Assembly (NCBI GenBank): GCA_963817075.1
Contig: CAWFMT010000007.1
Span: 124,001-188,000, forward strand
DNA: 64,000 nt
Source: DASPKM01 sp963817075
GTDB taxonomy: Bacteria; Bacteroidota; Bacteroidia; Chitinophagales; Chitinophagaceae
Reading direction: 5' to 3'
The position numbers and the translations under genes were made by a program. Shown here piece after piece: positions 34,965 to 44,351 of this stretch (the first letter of the stretch is position 1; every line of letters starts with the position of its first letter). The notes beneath the pieces are model-generated. The model worked only from the letters and a program-made list of their open reading frames with translations. It was not told the DNA's origin and did not search any database.

Positions 34965-36806
34965 TCAAACCAGGAAGCCTTTTTTCTCGAATTGCAACTG
35001 ATGCAAGCGGGCATAAAAGCCACCTTTTTGCAATAATTCTTCATGGGTTCCCATTTCACGGATCTCCCCCTTGTCAAGCACAATTATCTTGTGAGCTTTG
35101 CGAATGGTGGATAAGCGATGCGCAATTATGATAGAAGTGCGGTTAGATATGAGGGTGTCTGTAGCGCGCTGAATCATTTGTTCAGATTCAGTATCAACAG
35201 AAGATGTGGCTTCATCAAGAACAAGAATTGCAGGGTCGTACAAAAGTGCTCTTATAAATGATAGCAGCTGTCTTTGGCCAAGGGATAAACTACTGCCTCT
35301 TTCCATCACGTTATAATCGTAGCCACCAGGGAGTTGCATAATAAAATCATGCATCCCGATGAGCCTGGCTGCCTCTATGACCTTCTCTCTCGGAATTGCC
35401 TGATTTCGCAGCGTAATATTGTCCATTACCGAACCGGAAAACAGGAATACATCCTGAAGTACGATTCCGATCCTGGCGCGAAGGGACTCAAGAGTGAATT
35501 CTTTTATTTCGATATCATCAATCCTGATAAACCCTTTATTCACCTCATACATTCTGTTCAGGAGACTAATGATTGAGGTTTTACCACTTCCAGTTTGTCC
35601 AACAATGGCAATGGTTTCGCCCGGATTCACTGTGAAGGAAATGTCTTTCAGCACATAACGATCATCAACATATGCGAACCAAACCTTATCGAATTCAATT
35701 TTCCCATTTATTTTCTCCGGATGAATGGTTCCTTCATTCTTTGTATAGTCAGGGTTATCAAGCACTTTAAATACCCTCTCGCTTGATACCATCCCCATTT
35801 GCAAAACATTGAACTTATCAGCGATGACCCTAAGAGGTCTGAAAAGAAGATTGAGGTAAACGTAGAAAGCCACCATTTTCCCAAATAACTCTGCAGCTTC
35901 ATCTGGGGGTAAATTGATGGCGTGTGTTACACCCCACCAGATCATGAGACCAGTACCAAATGCCAAAACAATTTCTACGATCGGAAAAAATACTGAGTAA
36001 GCGAAGATTGCATTGATATTTGCATTCCGGTGTTCTTTGTTGATGAGCCGAAATCTATTGAACTCCTTTTTCTCTGCTGCAAAAGCCTGCACAATCTGAA
36101 TTCCTGTTATATGTTCCTGAACGAATGCATTTAATTGTGCTACTGCATTCCTAACTCTAATAAAGGACCGGTTTACACTTTCCTTGAAGAAATAAGTTGC
36201 AATGATAAGTATTGGGAATGGCGCGAGACTGATTAGCGACAACCTCCAATCAGAATAAAACATGAAAAGTAGAATACAGATAATCGCAAGAAAATCCGCT
36301 ATGATCGGGATCAACCCTTCCGCAAACACATCATTGATTCTCTCGATGTCATCAACTGTTCTTGTTGTAAGAGTTCCGATAGGCGTCTTATCAAACTGGG
36401 ATAAGTTCAGATGAAGAACTTTATCATATACCTTGATCCGAAGATCCCTTACAACTGTTTGTCCGAGCCAACTTGTTATATAAGAAAAAAGATATCTTAA
36501 ATAGGTTTCTATCAACAGTAGCCCAATCTGAAATACTGTAATTGCGATAATGATGGAAGCCAGGTCGTTTATCCTTACCCAGTCAAATATCCTGTTGATG
36601 ATGCCTGGAGCAGAATCCGTATCACCAGTAATACCCCTGTTGATTGTCAGTTGAATGAACCAGGGTCGAAGTGGAGTAAGCGCAGCCAGGACAATAGCAA
36701 GAATTACCGACCAATAGAATCTCTTCTTATACGGCGCCGCATATTGCAAGACCCTTCTCAGCAAACTAAAATCGAAAATCCTTTTTGTTAGAGTACCGCC
36801 AGACAT
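34965..36806 (-). CDS. ABC transporter ATP-binding/permease protein (MsbA-like exporter)
   Basis: A 613-residue half-exporter with about six membrane helices in the first 330 residues and a C-terminal ATPase. Motifs: Walker A GQTGSGKTS, signature LSLGQRQLLSF, Walker B ILVLDEATSSVD and switch His in IIIAHRLSTI. Lipid or lipopolysaccharide export is common for the family but the substrate cannot be read. The ATG at 36806 (MSGGTLTKRIFDFS) is used because the upstream 36 codons translate a gtgaatcgtgag repeat. It lies 85 bp before atpB on the same strand. Confidence 0.92.
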   Translation of the reverse strand: MSGGTLTKRIFDFSLLRRVLQYAAPYKKRFYWSVILAIVLAALTPLRPWFIQLTINRGITGDTDSAPGIINRIFDWVRINDLASIIIAITVFQIGLLLIETYLRYLFSYITSWLGQTVVRDLRIKVYDKVLHLNLSQFDKTPIGTLTTRTVDDIERINDVFAEGLIPIIADFLAIICILLFMFYSDWRLSLISLAPFPILIIATYFFKESVNRSFIRVRNAVAQLNAFVQEHITGIQIVQAFAAEKKEFNRFRLINKEHRNANINAIFAYSVFFPIVEIVLAFGTGLMIWWGVTHAINLPPDEAAELFGKMVAFYVYLNLLFRPLRVIADKFNVLQMGMVSSERVFKVLDNPDYTKNEGTIHPEKINGKIEFDKVWFAYVDDRYVLKDISFTVNPGETIAIVGQTGSGKTSIISLLNRMYEVNKGFIRIDDIEIKEFTLESLRARIGIVLQDVFLFSGSVMDNITLRNQAIPREKVIEAARLIGMHDFIMQLPGGYDYNVMERGSSLSLGQRQLLSFIRALLYDPAILVLDEATSSVDTESEQMIQRATDTLISNRTSIIIAHRLSTIRKAHKIIVLDKGEIREMGTHEELLQKGGFYARLHQLQFEKKGFLV

Positions 36807-36865
36807 GAATAACAAAGATAAAAGGAAGTGGGATGCGTGTAAAACCAATAGGTTGGAGCGGTAAT

Positions 36866-36925
36866 CGTGAATCGTGAATCGTGAGATTCCTACAACATTC
36901 AAACTCTCAAACATTCAAACTCTCA
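36866..36925. repeat. Intergenic CGTGAATCGTGAG and ATTCAAACTCTCAAAC words
   Basis: Three tandem cgtgaat/cgtgag words are followed by attcaaactctcaaacattcaaactctcaa. The same two word families occur at 44352-44460, in the other orientation for the second word. It separates the ABC exporter from the gene at 36928. Confidence 0.7.
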
Positions 36926-36927
36926 AG

Positions 36928-39120
36928 CTACTCAACCCCCATCTTTTTCGCCGCCTTGATAAAGATTGCGCCCAGGTTTTTGTAGGGGGGTATATAATCA
37001 TCAAATTTCTCACGTGCCCCCGCATCATTCTGGAATTTGGAACCCAATTCCCTCCACATACTTATCCAATCAATATTTCTTCCAGCAGAAAGGTTGGTAT
37101 TGATAGCCTGAAGGATGGGTTCATTCACAGTCTTGGTGCCAATTTGCTTTGATGATATTATATGTGCGTCCTCGCAAATGCTGAGAACCTCATTCAGGTT
37201 ATTGTACCCACCGCAGGAACCAAGAACAACAATATGCGCAGACGGGACAAGTTGCTGAAGTGTATATTTTAAATGATAACTATGTCCCCTATGAATTACA
37301 ATCGTAGGTTTCAGGTTTTTAGCAATCAGGTATTCACCAAGTTTGGCCTGGGCTTTTGCATCAGGATCATTTGGGCCAAGCAATGGTTTGTTTGCATAGA
37401 TCAAAACAGGTTTTCCTTTTACAGAGCTTATCGAAACCCAATCTGCGTTCTCTGAAATTTTCCAATCGGGCTTGCCTCTAAATAATCCCATGAAATTGAC
37501 GAAGGAATTTTGTCCGTCTTTATCTTCATCGCCATAGAAAAAAACCTGTTGAACAACTCTCCCGCTATCATCAGCAAGGGAACTATAACTAACATTATAA
37601 ACAGGCGGAATACCCAGGGTTGCAGACAAATCGATCTTCTTTGTGGTATCAGTTGATTCAAAAAGTGTCTTAAGCAATCGATAGATCACCATTCCTCTTT
37701 TATTATTCTCGCTTGTGTTCTTTTTGAGATTCATGCTGGTCTCCTGCAGCACAAAAGAAGCCAGTTCAGGATTCTTATCCATTATACTGCTATATGAATC
37801 TGCAACGTCAACTGCATCTTCAAGATTCTTCGTCTTTTCCAGTCCAATCACGAACGCCTTCATCAAGGTATTTGCGTTCTCCTTATCCATTTTGCCCAGG
37901 AAATCATTCAGGGTATTATAGCCTGCCGCCATCTTTATGAACTTGCGGAAATAATCACCGTGCACACTAATTAGTAAACTATCGCCCCGGGGCGTTGCCA
38001 TGCGTTGAAATATTCTGGGATATACGCCCCTTGTGTAACTGGATGTGTAGATCTCATCTTCGCTTAAAACGCATAAATAATAAAGTTCCTGCGCAGTCAA
38101 ACCTTCGAGCCTTCTGAACCTCACGTTATCATCCTCAGCACTGTGAAGAGCATTGATCTCCCTTACAAAATATTCCTTAGCCTTATGGGCCATTTTATCA
38201 AGGATGGCATCCATCGCCCAAAGGTTGTCCTTCGACTTCAGGCTTCGCTCAACATAATCGACCCTGGTTTTTACAAGTAATCTATAGTAGGCAAAATCAT
38301 TATTCTTTACACTGTCGATATCCGCGAAGCTGATCTTTCCTTTCAGGATGTTATCAAGAAAAGGAAAATACATTTGCCCGCTCCTGCTGGCGGCCATTCG
38401 GTGGATTGCGTTCACAAGTGTATCCTTATGATTCCGGATCTTCAATGCTAACCTCCCATTATCCTGGGCATAGTCATAAAATTTATTTGGATTATCATGA
38501 GCAGCAACTGCAAGCAGGGAATCAGCAAAAGGCATTTCAGGATTTCGTGAGAGAACAGGAAGAATTTCATTTGGATGCAGTGCCAGATATTTTTTCAGTA
38601 ATTCGATCCTTGATGGCTGAACGCCTGCATTTTCAGTTGGAAGGAGAAAACATTCCACAATGATTTTACCAACTCCGTAAGAATATCGGTTGATTACTGG
38701 TTGGATGCTCAGCTTTTCACGGTCCAACTCCATCGCCTCTATATAAGCATTTAATAAAGCGGGGGCAAGTGAGGCGGAGTAATCTTTTTTATTCCAATTC
38801 TGGTTGTAGCCCCGAAGCATAAACTCAAGGCCTCTTAAGTATTTCTTTTTATCGTTTCCGCTCAAGGAGGAGTCAACTTCCATTTGATGTTGAAAATCAT
38901 CCAATCGGCGGATGAGGGCATCTTCGATTTGCAGATTGATGGTTTCATCATTTGTTAACCTTACCGTCCCCTCTTTTAGCAATTTCTTCTGCTCTCTATC
39001 CACATTATCATGGAAAAGCATTCTGTCCTTTGCTACAATAAAAGGATAGGAAGTCTGAGCCAGCAAGGGAACAACCGGAATCAGGAGGTAAAGCAGGAGA
39101 GTCGATAGATTTCGCCTCAT
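36928..39120 (-). CDS. Secreted protein with possible clan-CD (caspase-like) cysteine peptidase motif
   Basis: A 730-residue protein with signal peptide LSTLLLYLLIPVVPLLAQ. The first ~480 residues are helical and unrecognised, with repeat-like segments (YALDILDKMAHKAKEYFV-type helices). Near the C-terminus a strand plus IVIHRGHSYH (His610/His613) is followed by AHIVVLGSCGGYNN (Cys636). The pairing of strand-His-Gly and strand-Ser-Cys-Gly resembles the catalytic dyad of caspase/gingipain/CHAT families, although the His-Cys spacing is short. Start ATG at 39120 is preferred over an upstream one that lacks a signal peptide. Function unproven. Confidence 0.6.
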   Translation of the reverse strand: MRRNLSTLLLYLLIPVVPLLAQTSYPFIVAKDRMLFHDNVDREQKKLLKEGTVRLTNDETINLQIEDALIRRLDDFQHQMEVDSSLSGNDKKKYLRGLEFMLRGYNQNWNKKDYSASLAPALLNAYIEAMELDREKLSIQPVINRYSYGVGKIIVECFLLPTENAGVQPSRIELLKKYLALHPNEILPVLSRNPEMPFADSLLAVAAHDNPNKFYDYAQDNGRLALKIRNHKDTLVNAIHRMAASRSGQMYFPFLDNILKGKISFADIDSVKNNDFAYYRLLVKTRVDYVERSLKSKDNLWAMDAILDKMAHKAKEYFVREINALHSAEDDNVRFRRLEGLTAQELYYLCVLSEDEIYTSSYTRGVYPRIFQRMATPRGDSLLISVHGDYFRKFIKMAAGYNTLNDFLGKMDKENANTLMKAFVIGLEKTKNLEDAVDVADSYSSIMDKNPELASFVLQETSMNLKKNTSENNKRGMVIYRLLKTLFESTDTTKKIDLSATLGIPPVYNVSYSSLADDSGRVVQQVFFYGDEDKDGQNSFVNFMGLFRGKPDWKISENADWVSISSVKGKPVLIYANKPLLGPNDPDAKAQAKLGEYLIAKNLKPTIVIHRGHSYHLKYTLQQLVPSAHIVVLGSCGGYNNLNEVLSICEDAHIISSKQIGTKTVNEPILQAINTNLSAGRNIDWISMWRELGSKFQNDAGAREKFDDYIPPYKNLGAIFIKAAKKMGVE

Positions 39121-39311
39121 AGAATACTCATTCAAAGCCAATAGTCGCAAAATTACTACCAAATGCTGTATTGAACGGAAAAATGGCCATTTATGCTATC
39201 ATATGAAGGAATTAAGACTCAAAAGGTTGCCAGATGAACCCTGGTGGATTAAATAATTATTAAGTCCTGATGAAAACGGGGTTATTAATACCTTCTTAGG
39301 GCATTTCCTTT

Positions 39312-39319
39312 TAGGTTTG
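39312..39319 (+). promoter_or_regulatory. Candidate -7 promoter box (TAGGTTTG) for the two-component operon
   Basis: TAGGTTTG fits TAnnTTTG and lies 18 nt before the ATG at 39338. No -33 TTTG was recognised. Confidence 0.45.
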
Positions 39320-39337
39320 TGGAAACTCACCAGTTTA

Positions 39338-40045
39338 ATGGAAGGAAAAGGAAAGAAGATCCTGATTGCAGATGATGAACCTGACATAGTTGAGATCATC
39401 CAATATAACCTGGCCAGAGAAGGTTATGAGATTTCCACCGCAACAAATGGTGATGAAGCACTTGCAAAAGCCAGGCAGATACATCCAGACCTTATAATGC
39501 TGGATGTGATGATGCCCAAAAGGAATGGATTTGAGGTTTGTGAAATCCTCCGGTCCCATCCTGATTTTAAGGATACCCTTATTATTTTCCTGACTGCTTT
39601 AAACGATGAAACATCTCACATCAAAGGGTTGGAAACAGGGGGTGATGATTATATCAGCAAACCTATAAGTCCCAAGGTGATTGTCACCAGGGTAAATGCG
39701 TTGTTTAGAAGAACAAATAAGGAATCCGGAAACAAGGTTATTGAGTTTGACACCCTCGTCATTGATCCTAATAAGTTTGAAGTAATTGCAGACGGAAAAT
39801 CAGTCCTCCTTGCCAAGAAAGAATTTGAATTATTATATCTCCTTGCTGCCAGGCCCGGCAGGGTGTTTCTAAGAAATGAGATCCTGAATCAGGTATGGGG
39901 GAATGATGTTATAGTGGGAGACAGAACGATTGATGTACACATCAGAAAAATCCGCCAGAAATTAGACATGGAGTGTATCAAAACTATTAAAGGAGTGGGA
40001 TATAAATTTGATCTTACGCCATTATCCGCCTACCGCAAACCGTGA
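39338..40045 (+). CDS. Response regulator, OmpR/PhoB family
   Basis: A 235-residue two-component regulator. The receiver domain has the acidic pair in ILIADDEPD, phospho-acceptor Asp56 in LIMLDVMMP and the conserved Lys in DDYISKPIS. The C-terminal winged helix includes FELLYLLAARPGRVFLRNEI and DRTIDVHIRKIRQKL. The ATG at 39338 is preferred; a TTG seven codons upstream sits inside the promoter box. It precedes a histidine kinase on the same strand by 110 bp. Targets unknown; similarity to PhoB-type regulators is suggestive because a PhoD-like phosphatase lies 8 kb away. Confidence 0.92.
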   Translation: MEGKGKKILIADDEPDIVEIIQYNLAREGYEISTATNGDEALAKARQIHPDLIMLDVMMPKRNGFEVCEILRSHPDFKDTLIIFLTALNDETSHIKGLETGGDDYISKPISPKVIVTRVNALFRRTNKESGNKVIEFDTLVIDPNKFEVIADGKSVLLAKKEFELLYLLAARPGRVFLRNEILNQVWGNDVIVGDRTIDVHIRKIRQKLDMECIKTIKGVGYKFDLTPLSAYRKP

Positions 40046-40154
40046 CCGAAATTAATATTAATCAAAATTGCAATTGCAACGGGAACAATTAAAATTTCAC
40101 TTCAAAAAAAGTTCGGTTAGCTTGCACTTGATAGAAAATGGATAAAGCTTCCTG

Positions 40155-41207
40155 ATGGCTTCAACCAAGAATCTTTCTCCCAGACAATTGGCAATGTTTA
40201 CGGCGGCGGTTCTCGCAATACCGATCTCGCTGGGAATTTTTGCATTTACATTCAGTTGGCAGATCGCCTTAATTTCAATTGCTGTGGTATTCACCGGCAG
40301 TTTTCTGTTAATCCTTTTTACGCTCGAACGATTTATTTACCGGAAGATCAAAGTAATTTATAAACTGATCCATCAAACCAAGGCTACCAAGAAGGAAGAG
40401 GTCTATTTCAAATACATTCTTCCGCAAAAAGGTATTGATGAAGTAAGAGAAGATGTTGAAAAATGGGCTGAAAGACGAATTGAAGAAATAGAAATTCTGA
40501 AACAGAATGAATTCTACAGAAAAGAATTTCTACAGAACCTGGCCCACGAGTTTAAGACTCCCATTTTTGCAATTCAGGGTTATGTAGATACTTTGTTGAA
40601 TGGAGATGTTTATGATGAGAAATTGAACAAGAAATTCCTGGAAAGCACCTCCCGAAATGTTGTTAGGCTAGTAAATCTTGTGAATGACCTTGATGAAATC
40701 TCAAAATTGGAAAGAGGTGAACAATTACTATATAAACAAAACTTCATTATTCAGGATCTTATAAGAGAAGTTTTCGATTCTCTGAACATCACTGCCTCTA
40801 ATAAAGGCATCCGGACCTCTATAAAAAAGGGCTGCGAGCAACCTCCAATTCCAGTTTTTGCAGATAAGGAAAAGATCCGGCAGGTACTCATCAACGTGGT
40901 TGAAAATGCTATCAAGTATGGAAAAGTAAATGGGGCGATCACCGCCAGCACTTATAACACGGATGACAAAACCGTGCTGGTAGAAATTAGCGATGACGGT
41001 ATTGGAATAGAGGAAGAACATTTACACCGCATTTTTGAAAGGTTTTACCGAACGGACGCAGCCCGCAGTCGGGACAAGGGAGGGACAGGCCTGGGTTTGG
41101 CTATTTGCAAACACGTCATCGAAGCGCATGGTCATTCAATTCATGTGAGAAGTACTGTTGATGTTGGGACGACTGTAGGATTCACATTGGACAGGAAACG
41201 TGAGTAA
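40155..41207 (+). CDS. Sensor histidine kinase (PhoR-like)
   Basis: A 350-residue inner-membrane kinase, partner of the regulator at 39338. Two membrane helices (residues about 12-32 and 35-56) enclose almost no periplasmic loop, so it probably senses within the membrane or through a partner. A coiled linker leads to the phospho-acceptor His131 in LAHEFKTP. The ATPase domain has the N box VVENAIKYG, G1 ISDDGIGI, F box FERFYR and G2 GGTGLGLAI. The ATG at 40155 follows an out-of-frame ATG at 40138. Confidence 0.93.
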   Translation: MASTKNLSPRQLAMFTAAVLAIPISLGIFAFTFSWQIALISIAVVFTGSFLLILFTLERFIYRKIKVIYKLIHQTKATKKEEVYFKYILPQKGIDEVREDVEKWAERRIEEIEILKQNEFYRKEFLQNLAHEFKTPIFAIQGYVDTLLNGDVYDEKLNKKFLESTSRNVVRLVNLVNDLDEISKLERGEQLLYKQNFIIQDLIREVFDSLNITASNKGIRTSIKKGCEQPPIPVFADKEKIRQVLINVVENAIKYGKVNGAITASTYNTDDKTVLVEISDDGIGIEEEHLHRIFERFYRTDAARSRDKGGTGLGLAICKHVIEAHGHSIHVRSTVDVGTTVGFTLDRKRE

Positions 41208-41295
41208 CCTGTGGATAACTTCGACTAACCATCACCTTAAAATTAATATTCGGGATTCGAATTTTTTGATTACTTAGCACTCGAATTCAAAGTAT

Positions 41296-41484
41296 ATGAC
41301 AACCGAATCAGTTGCTGTCAAAAAAAGCTCTTACCATCATCTCTACAATTTCCTTACTGTTCTCAATGAAGAGCAGATTACAAAACTCAGGCGTGTTGTT
41401 ACAGGCTCAAAAAATCTTGATTCATTCACTGAAACAGAGATTCTCGAACTTGAAGTAAAACTTAAAGAAAAGGGACGAAAGTAA
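41296..41484 (+). CDS. Small hypothetical protein
   Basis: A 62-residue soluble protein of unknown function, about 40% charged residues, predicted helical (YNFLTVLNEEQITKLRRVV; ETEILELEVKLKEKGRK). It starts with ATG, lies 88 bp after the kinase gene and is followed by a good intrinsic terminator, which supports it being a real gene and probably the last one of the two-component transcript. Confidence 0.55.
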   Translation: MTTESVAVKKSSYHHLYNFLTVLNEEQITKLRRVVTGSKNLDSFTETEILELEVKLKEKGRK

Positions 41485-41506
41485 CCTGACTTTTGTAGAA
41501 TTGTAT

Positions 41507-42787
41507 TCAGAGAGAAGATGAAATCATCTTCTTTTTCTTTTTATAGAAATAGACAATCGAGAATATTGTTCCAGCTAGTCCAAAGCCCGAGGTCAAAAGC
41601 ACCAGCTTTGTGTAAAATGTGAGCCACTCCATCTGAATTTGGAAAATTGATTTTGAAACCAGCACGGCCACACTTCCCAGGTATCCAAATGAGTCAGCGA
41701 TATATATCAGAAATCCTACTGTGCCCACGATTCTGAAACTTGCGATCAACCTCTCGAACAAAATGCTGTTGAATGGTATGTACACCATGTACAAACCCAA
41801 TCCAACTAAGATCATCCAATAGAAAGTATCTAAATATTCATTTAGGTATAATAAGGTAGCTATCCCCGCGAAGGCAAACCCAACCAACATTATACCATGA
41901 GTAATCATAAAGGCGCGGAAATTATTTTTAACAGCCATCATCAGTGCAATCATCAGCAACATGATCAGAGTGATCACGGTTTCAGTTTGTGCAAATACAC
42001 CAGCTTCAATTTTTTCGCCGCTCTCTCTCCACATGTCGGCCATGTAACTATCTCTCACTTCGCGGAGTATTGTTACAAGAATATAGATTAACACCATTGC
42101 AATAAGACCCGGTAAGAATTTGGCAAGAAAATCTTTTCTTGCTGCTGCATCCATTGGTCTGCGTTCAGTACGAAGTAGTTTATCCTCCTCATCGGGTTGG
42201 GGGATTTTCTCTAACATGAATACAAATAATAATAAGGGCACAAAAAATATCAATCCCACAACAAAAGGCATCCAGTATTCATTCACTCCTAATTGCATCA
42301 CCCACTGCGCCACCGACTTTGCAACCCCTGAACCAAAAATGAAACTGACAGCCAAAAAAGCACTTATGAAATCAGTTGTTCGCCTTCCTTCAACATAAGA
42401 AAACACAACCCCCCAAAGGAGGCCAAGAGGAAATCCATTCAAAATAAGACACCAGAAATTATATGGAGCCGGTATCAATCCAAAAAGCAGCCAGGCCATC
42501 CAGGATACAAAAACCAGAATAAGTATCAATTTGCCACGACCGATACGTTTCAATTCAGAAATAAATTTGATTCCATAGAACTTGCTGAGCATGTATCCAA
42601 AAATCTGGCTTATCACGATCAATGTTTTGAAGTCGAGGCCCATCAGCTGATAACCGGAATAGGAGGCAACATTAAAAGCCTTCCTGAAACAGAAAATACA
42701 TGTGTATGCGCAAAAGCAGACCAGACCTGCATATACTGCGGTTTGGAATTTGTTTCTGGGGAGGCTTGTGTTAGAGAGATTCAGAAT
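41507..42787 (-). CDS. DUF5690 family MFS-like membrane transporter, non-canonical start
   Basis: An approximately 426-residue integral membrane protein with about 12 hydrophobic segments. The first ATG (42643) would remove the first helix. In the same frame, sequence continues upstream as NKFQTAVYAGLVCFCAYTCI and FCFRKAFNVASYSGYQL, which matches the usual start of this family, back to a stop at 42809. No ATG, GTG or TTG occurs there; ATT at 42787 or CTG at 42784 are the candidates. Either an unusual start or a sequence error is required. Substrate unknown. Confidence 0.75.
   Translation of the reverse strand: MLNLSNTSLPRNKFQTAVYAGLVCFCAYTCIFCFRKAFNVASYSGYQLMGLDFKTLIVISQIFGYMLSKFYGIKFISELKRIGRGKLILILVFVSWMAWLLFGLIPAPYNFWCLILNGFPLGLLWGVVFSYVEGRRTTDFISAFLAVSFIFGSGVAKSVAQWVMQLGVNEYWMPFVVGLIFFVPLLLFVFMLEKIPQPDEEDKLLRTERRPMDAAARKDFLAKFLPGLIAMVLIYILVTILREVRDSYMADMWRESGEKIEAGVFAQTETVITLIMLLMIALMMAVKNNFRAFMITHGIMLVGFAFAGIATLLYLNEYLDTFYWMILVGLGLYMVYIPFNSILFERLIASFRIVGTVGFLIYIADSFGYLGSVAVLVSKSIFQIQMEWLTFYTKLVLLTSGFGLAGTIFSIVYFYKKKKKMISSSL
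41514..41541 (+). terminator. Intrinsic terminator, overlapping the 3' end of the convergent gene
   Basis: gaagatg / catcttc (7-bp stem, aaat loop) is followed by tttttctttttat. It lies 30 bp past the 62-residue gene and inside the last codons of the DUF5690 gene on the other strand. Confidence 0.7.
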
Positions 42788-42811
42788 GTTTCGTTTTAGA
42801 TTAATTATTTA

Positions 42812-43312
42812 ACCGCTAAGGCGCCAGGGCGCTAAGTTTCGCAAGGATTTTTGAAACATGGTTTATTTTTTCCACCGCAGAGAACATGAGAAACAGAGAT
42901 AGCGCAGAGAAATTCTCGGAATTTGCCCTTCATCCTTTGCGTCTTTGCTCACTTTGCTTCTTTGCGTGAAATACTTTTCATTTTATATTTTAAAGATAAC
43001 CGAAATGAACCCAAGTATTGAGCTGGATCACAAAGCCGTAATTCCAGAGAGAAAATCGCCCTTTCTTATGTGAATTTTTCCATTTTGCATTTTAAATTTT
43101 ACATTTTTTCACCGCAGAGAACAAGAGAAACAGAGATAACGCAGAGCTATTTTTGAATTTGCCCCTAATCCTTTGCTGCTTTGCTCACTTGACTCTTTGC
43201 GTGAAATATTCTTCATTTTAAATTTTGCACTACCTTTCTTTAGAAGCGGTTAATTGCCCTGAGCGAAGTCGAAGGGCAGTCGCCCTGAAGATCGAGCGAA
43301 GTCGAGATCGAG
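42812..43312. repeat. Intergenic region made of repeats, including a ~117-bp direct repeat
   Basis: This gap of over 500 bp has no gene. At 42812-42850 lies a TTAACCGCCAAG-type copy (aaccgctaaggcgccagggc). Two ~117-bp direct repeats at 42873-42991 and 43110-43226 each begin caccgcagagaaca, contain gagaaacagagata, then tttgctcact and end gcgtgaaatactttt-like words. At 43257-43312 is an inverted pair of the CCCTGAGCGAAGTCGAAGGGC type. Confidence 0.75.
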
Positions 43313-43370
43313 GGGGTTGAGCAATTATCATCCGCCTTTTTCCGTTCTATTTAACCCAAGGACAATCTCA

Positions 43371-44351
43371 ATGAAAAAGTATATTCTCTTAGTATTAATA
43401 CTTATATCTTCTATTCTTCCCAGGCAAACCTATGCTCAGGATGCAAGTCCTGATACGGTTAAGATAGTTCCTGATACAGTTAAAGTAGGCGTTTATATAA
43501 CCAGCATTCATGACATAGATTTCAAACAAAAGGAATATGCCATCAATTTCTGGTTGTGGTTAAAATACAAAAACAAAAAATTCGATTTTCTCCAGAACCT
43601 TGAAATACCAATGGCTAAGACCGTGTCGCGATCATTCGCCACTGTTGATACTTCTGATGGAAAGGTCTATATGCAGATGAAACTTCAGTGTACCATGAAG
43701 GATTCCTGGAAGATCGGGAACTTCCCTTTCGACCGGCAAAATCTGCGGTTGACCATTGAGAATTCTCAATATGATGTGAAATCGCTTGTTTTCGAAGCAG
43801 ACACTGTTGGAAATCATTTCGATCCACGTTTTGTTCTCAATGCATGGACAATTGATAGTGTAATTATTACCACGGGAGTTAAGATATATGAAACTGGTTT
43901 TGGAGACGAAAGTCTTGCAAAGCCGCGTTCTGAATATGGTGTCTACCGAATGAGACTTGGCATCAGCCGTAATGCGTCAGGGCTATTCTGGAAAATGTTC
44001 CTTGGAATGTATATCGCATTTCTCATTGCGTATATCTGCTTTTACATCCATTCTGATGGTATGGATTCCAGGTTTGGATTAAGTGTGGGATCGTTGTTCG
44101 CTGTAATTGGAAATAAATATATTATCGACTCTGCCTTACCGGAATCCACTTCCTTTACCCTGGTCGATACGCTGCATGGACTGACCTTGTTTTTTATCTT
44201 CTCTGTGATAGCAGCAACAACCTACTCCCTTGTACTTGTGAAAAGAAATAAACCAAACCAGGCCCGGAAATTTGATATGATTGCAGCCCAGGCATTATTG
44301 ATTCTCTATGTTGGTCTGAATATCTATTTTATTTCTGTTGCAAGTAGTTAG
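43371..44351 (+). CDS. Pentameric ligand-gated ion channel (Cys-loop family) homologue
   Basis: A 326-residue membrane protein related to bacterial GLIC/ELIC-type channels. A signal peptide (residues 1-22) precedes a ~180-residue beta-sandwich ligand-binding domain with VYITSIHDIDFKQKEYAINF and the hallmark FPFDRQNLRLTI (FPFD 118-121). Only one cysteine (107) occurs where animal receptors have the Cys-loop pair, as in other prokaryotic members. Four helices follow: M1 205-226, M2 about 234-254 (RFGLSVGSLFAVIGNKYII), the M2-M3 loop LPESTSFTLVD, M3 264-291 and M4 302-323. The ligand and ion selectivity are unknown. Confidence 0.82.
   Translation: MKKYILLVLILISSILPRQTYAQDASPDTVKIVPDTVKVGVYITSIHDIDFKQKEYAINFWLWLKYKNKKFDFLQNLEIPMAKTVSRSFATVDTSDGKVYMQMKLQCTMKDSWKIGNFPFDRQNLRLTIENSQYDVKSLVFEADTVGNHFDPRFVLNAWTIDSVIITTGVKIYETGFGDESLAKPRSEYGVYRMRLGISRNASGLFWKMFLGMYIAFLIAYICFYIHSDGMDSRFGLSVGSLFAVIGNKYIIDSALPESTSFTLVDTLHGLTLFFIFSVIAATTYSLVLVKRNKPNQARKFDMIAAQALLILYVGLNIYFISVASS

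Noticed and set aside
36807..36914. N-terminal extension of the ABC exporter
   Set aside because: The 36 codons translate gtgaatcgtgag repeats; the exporter start is conserved at 36806.
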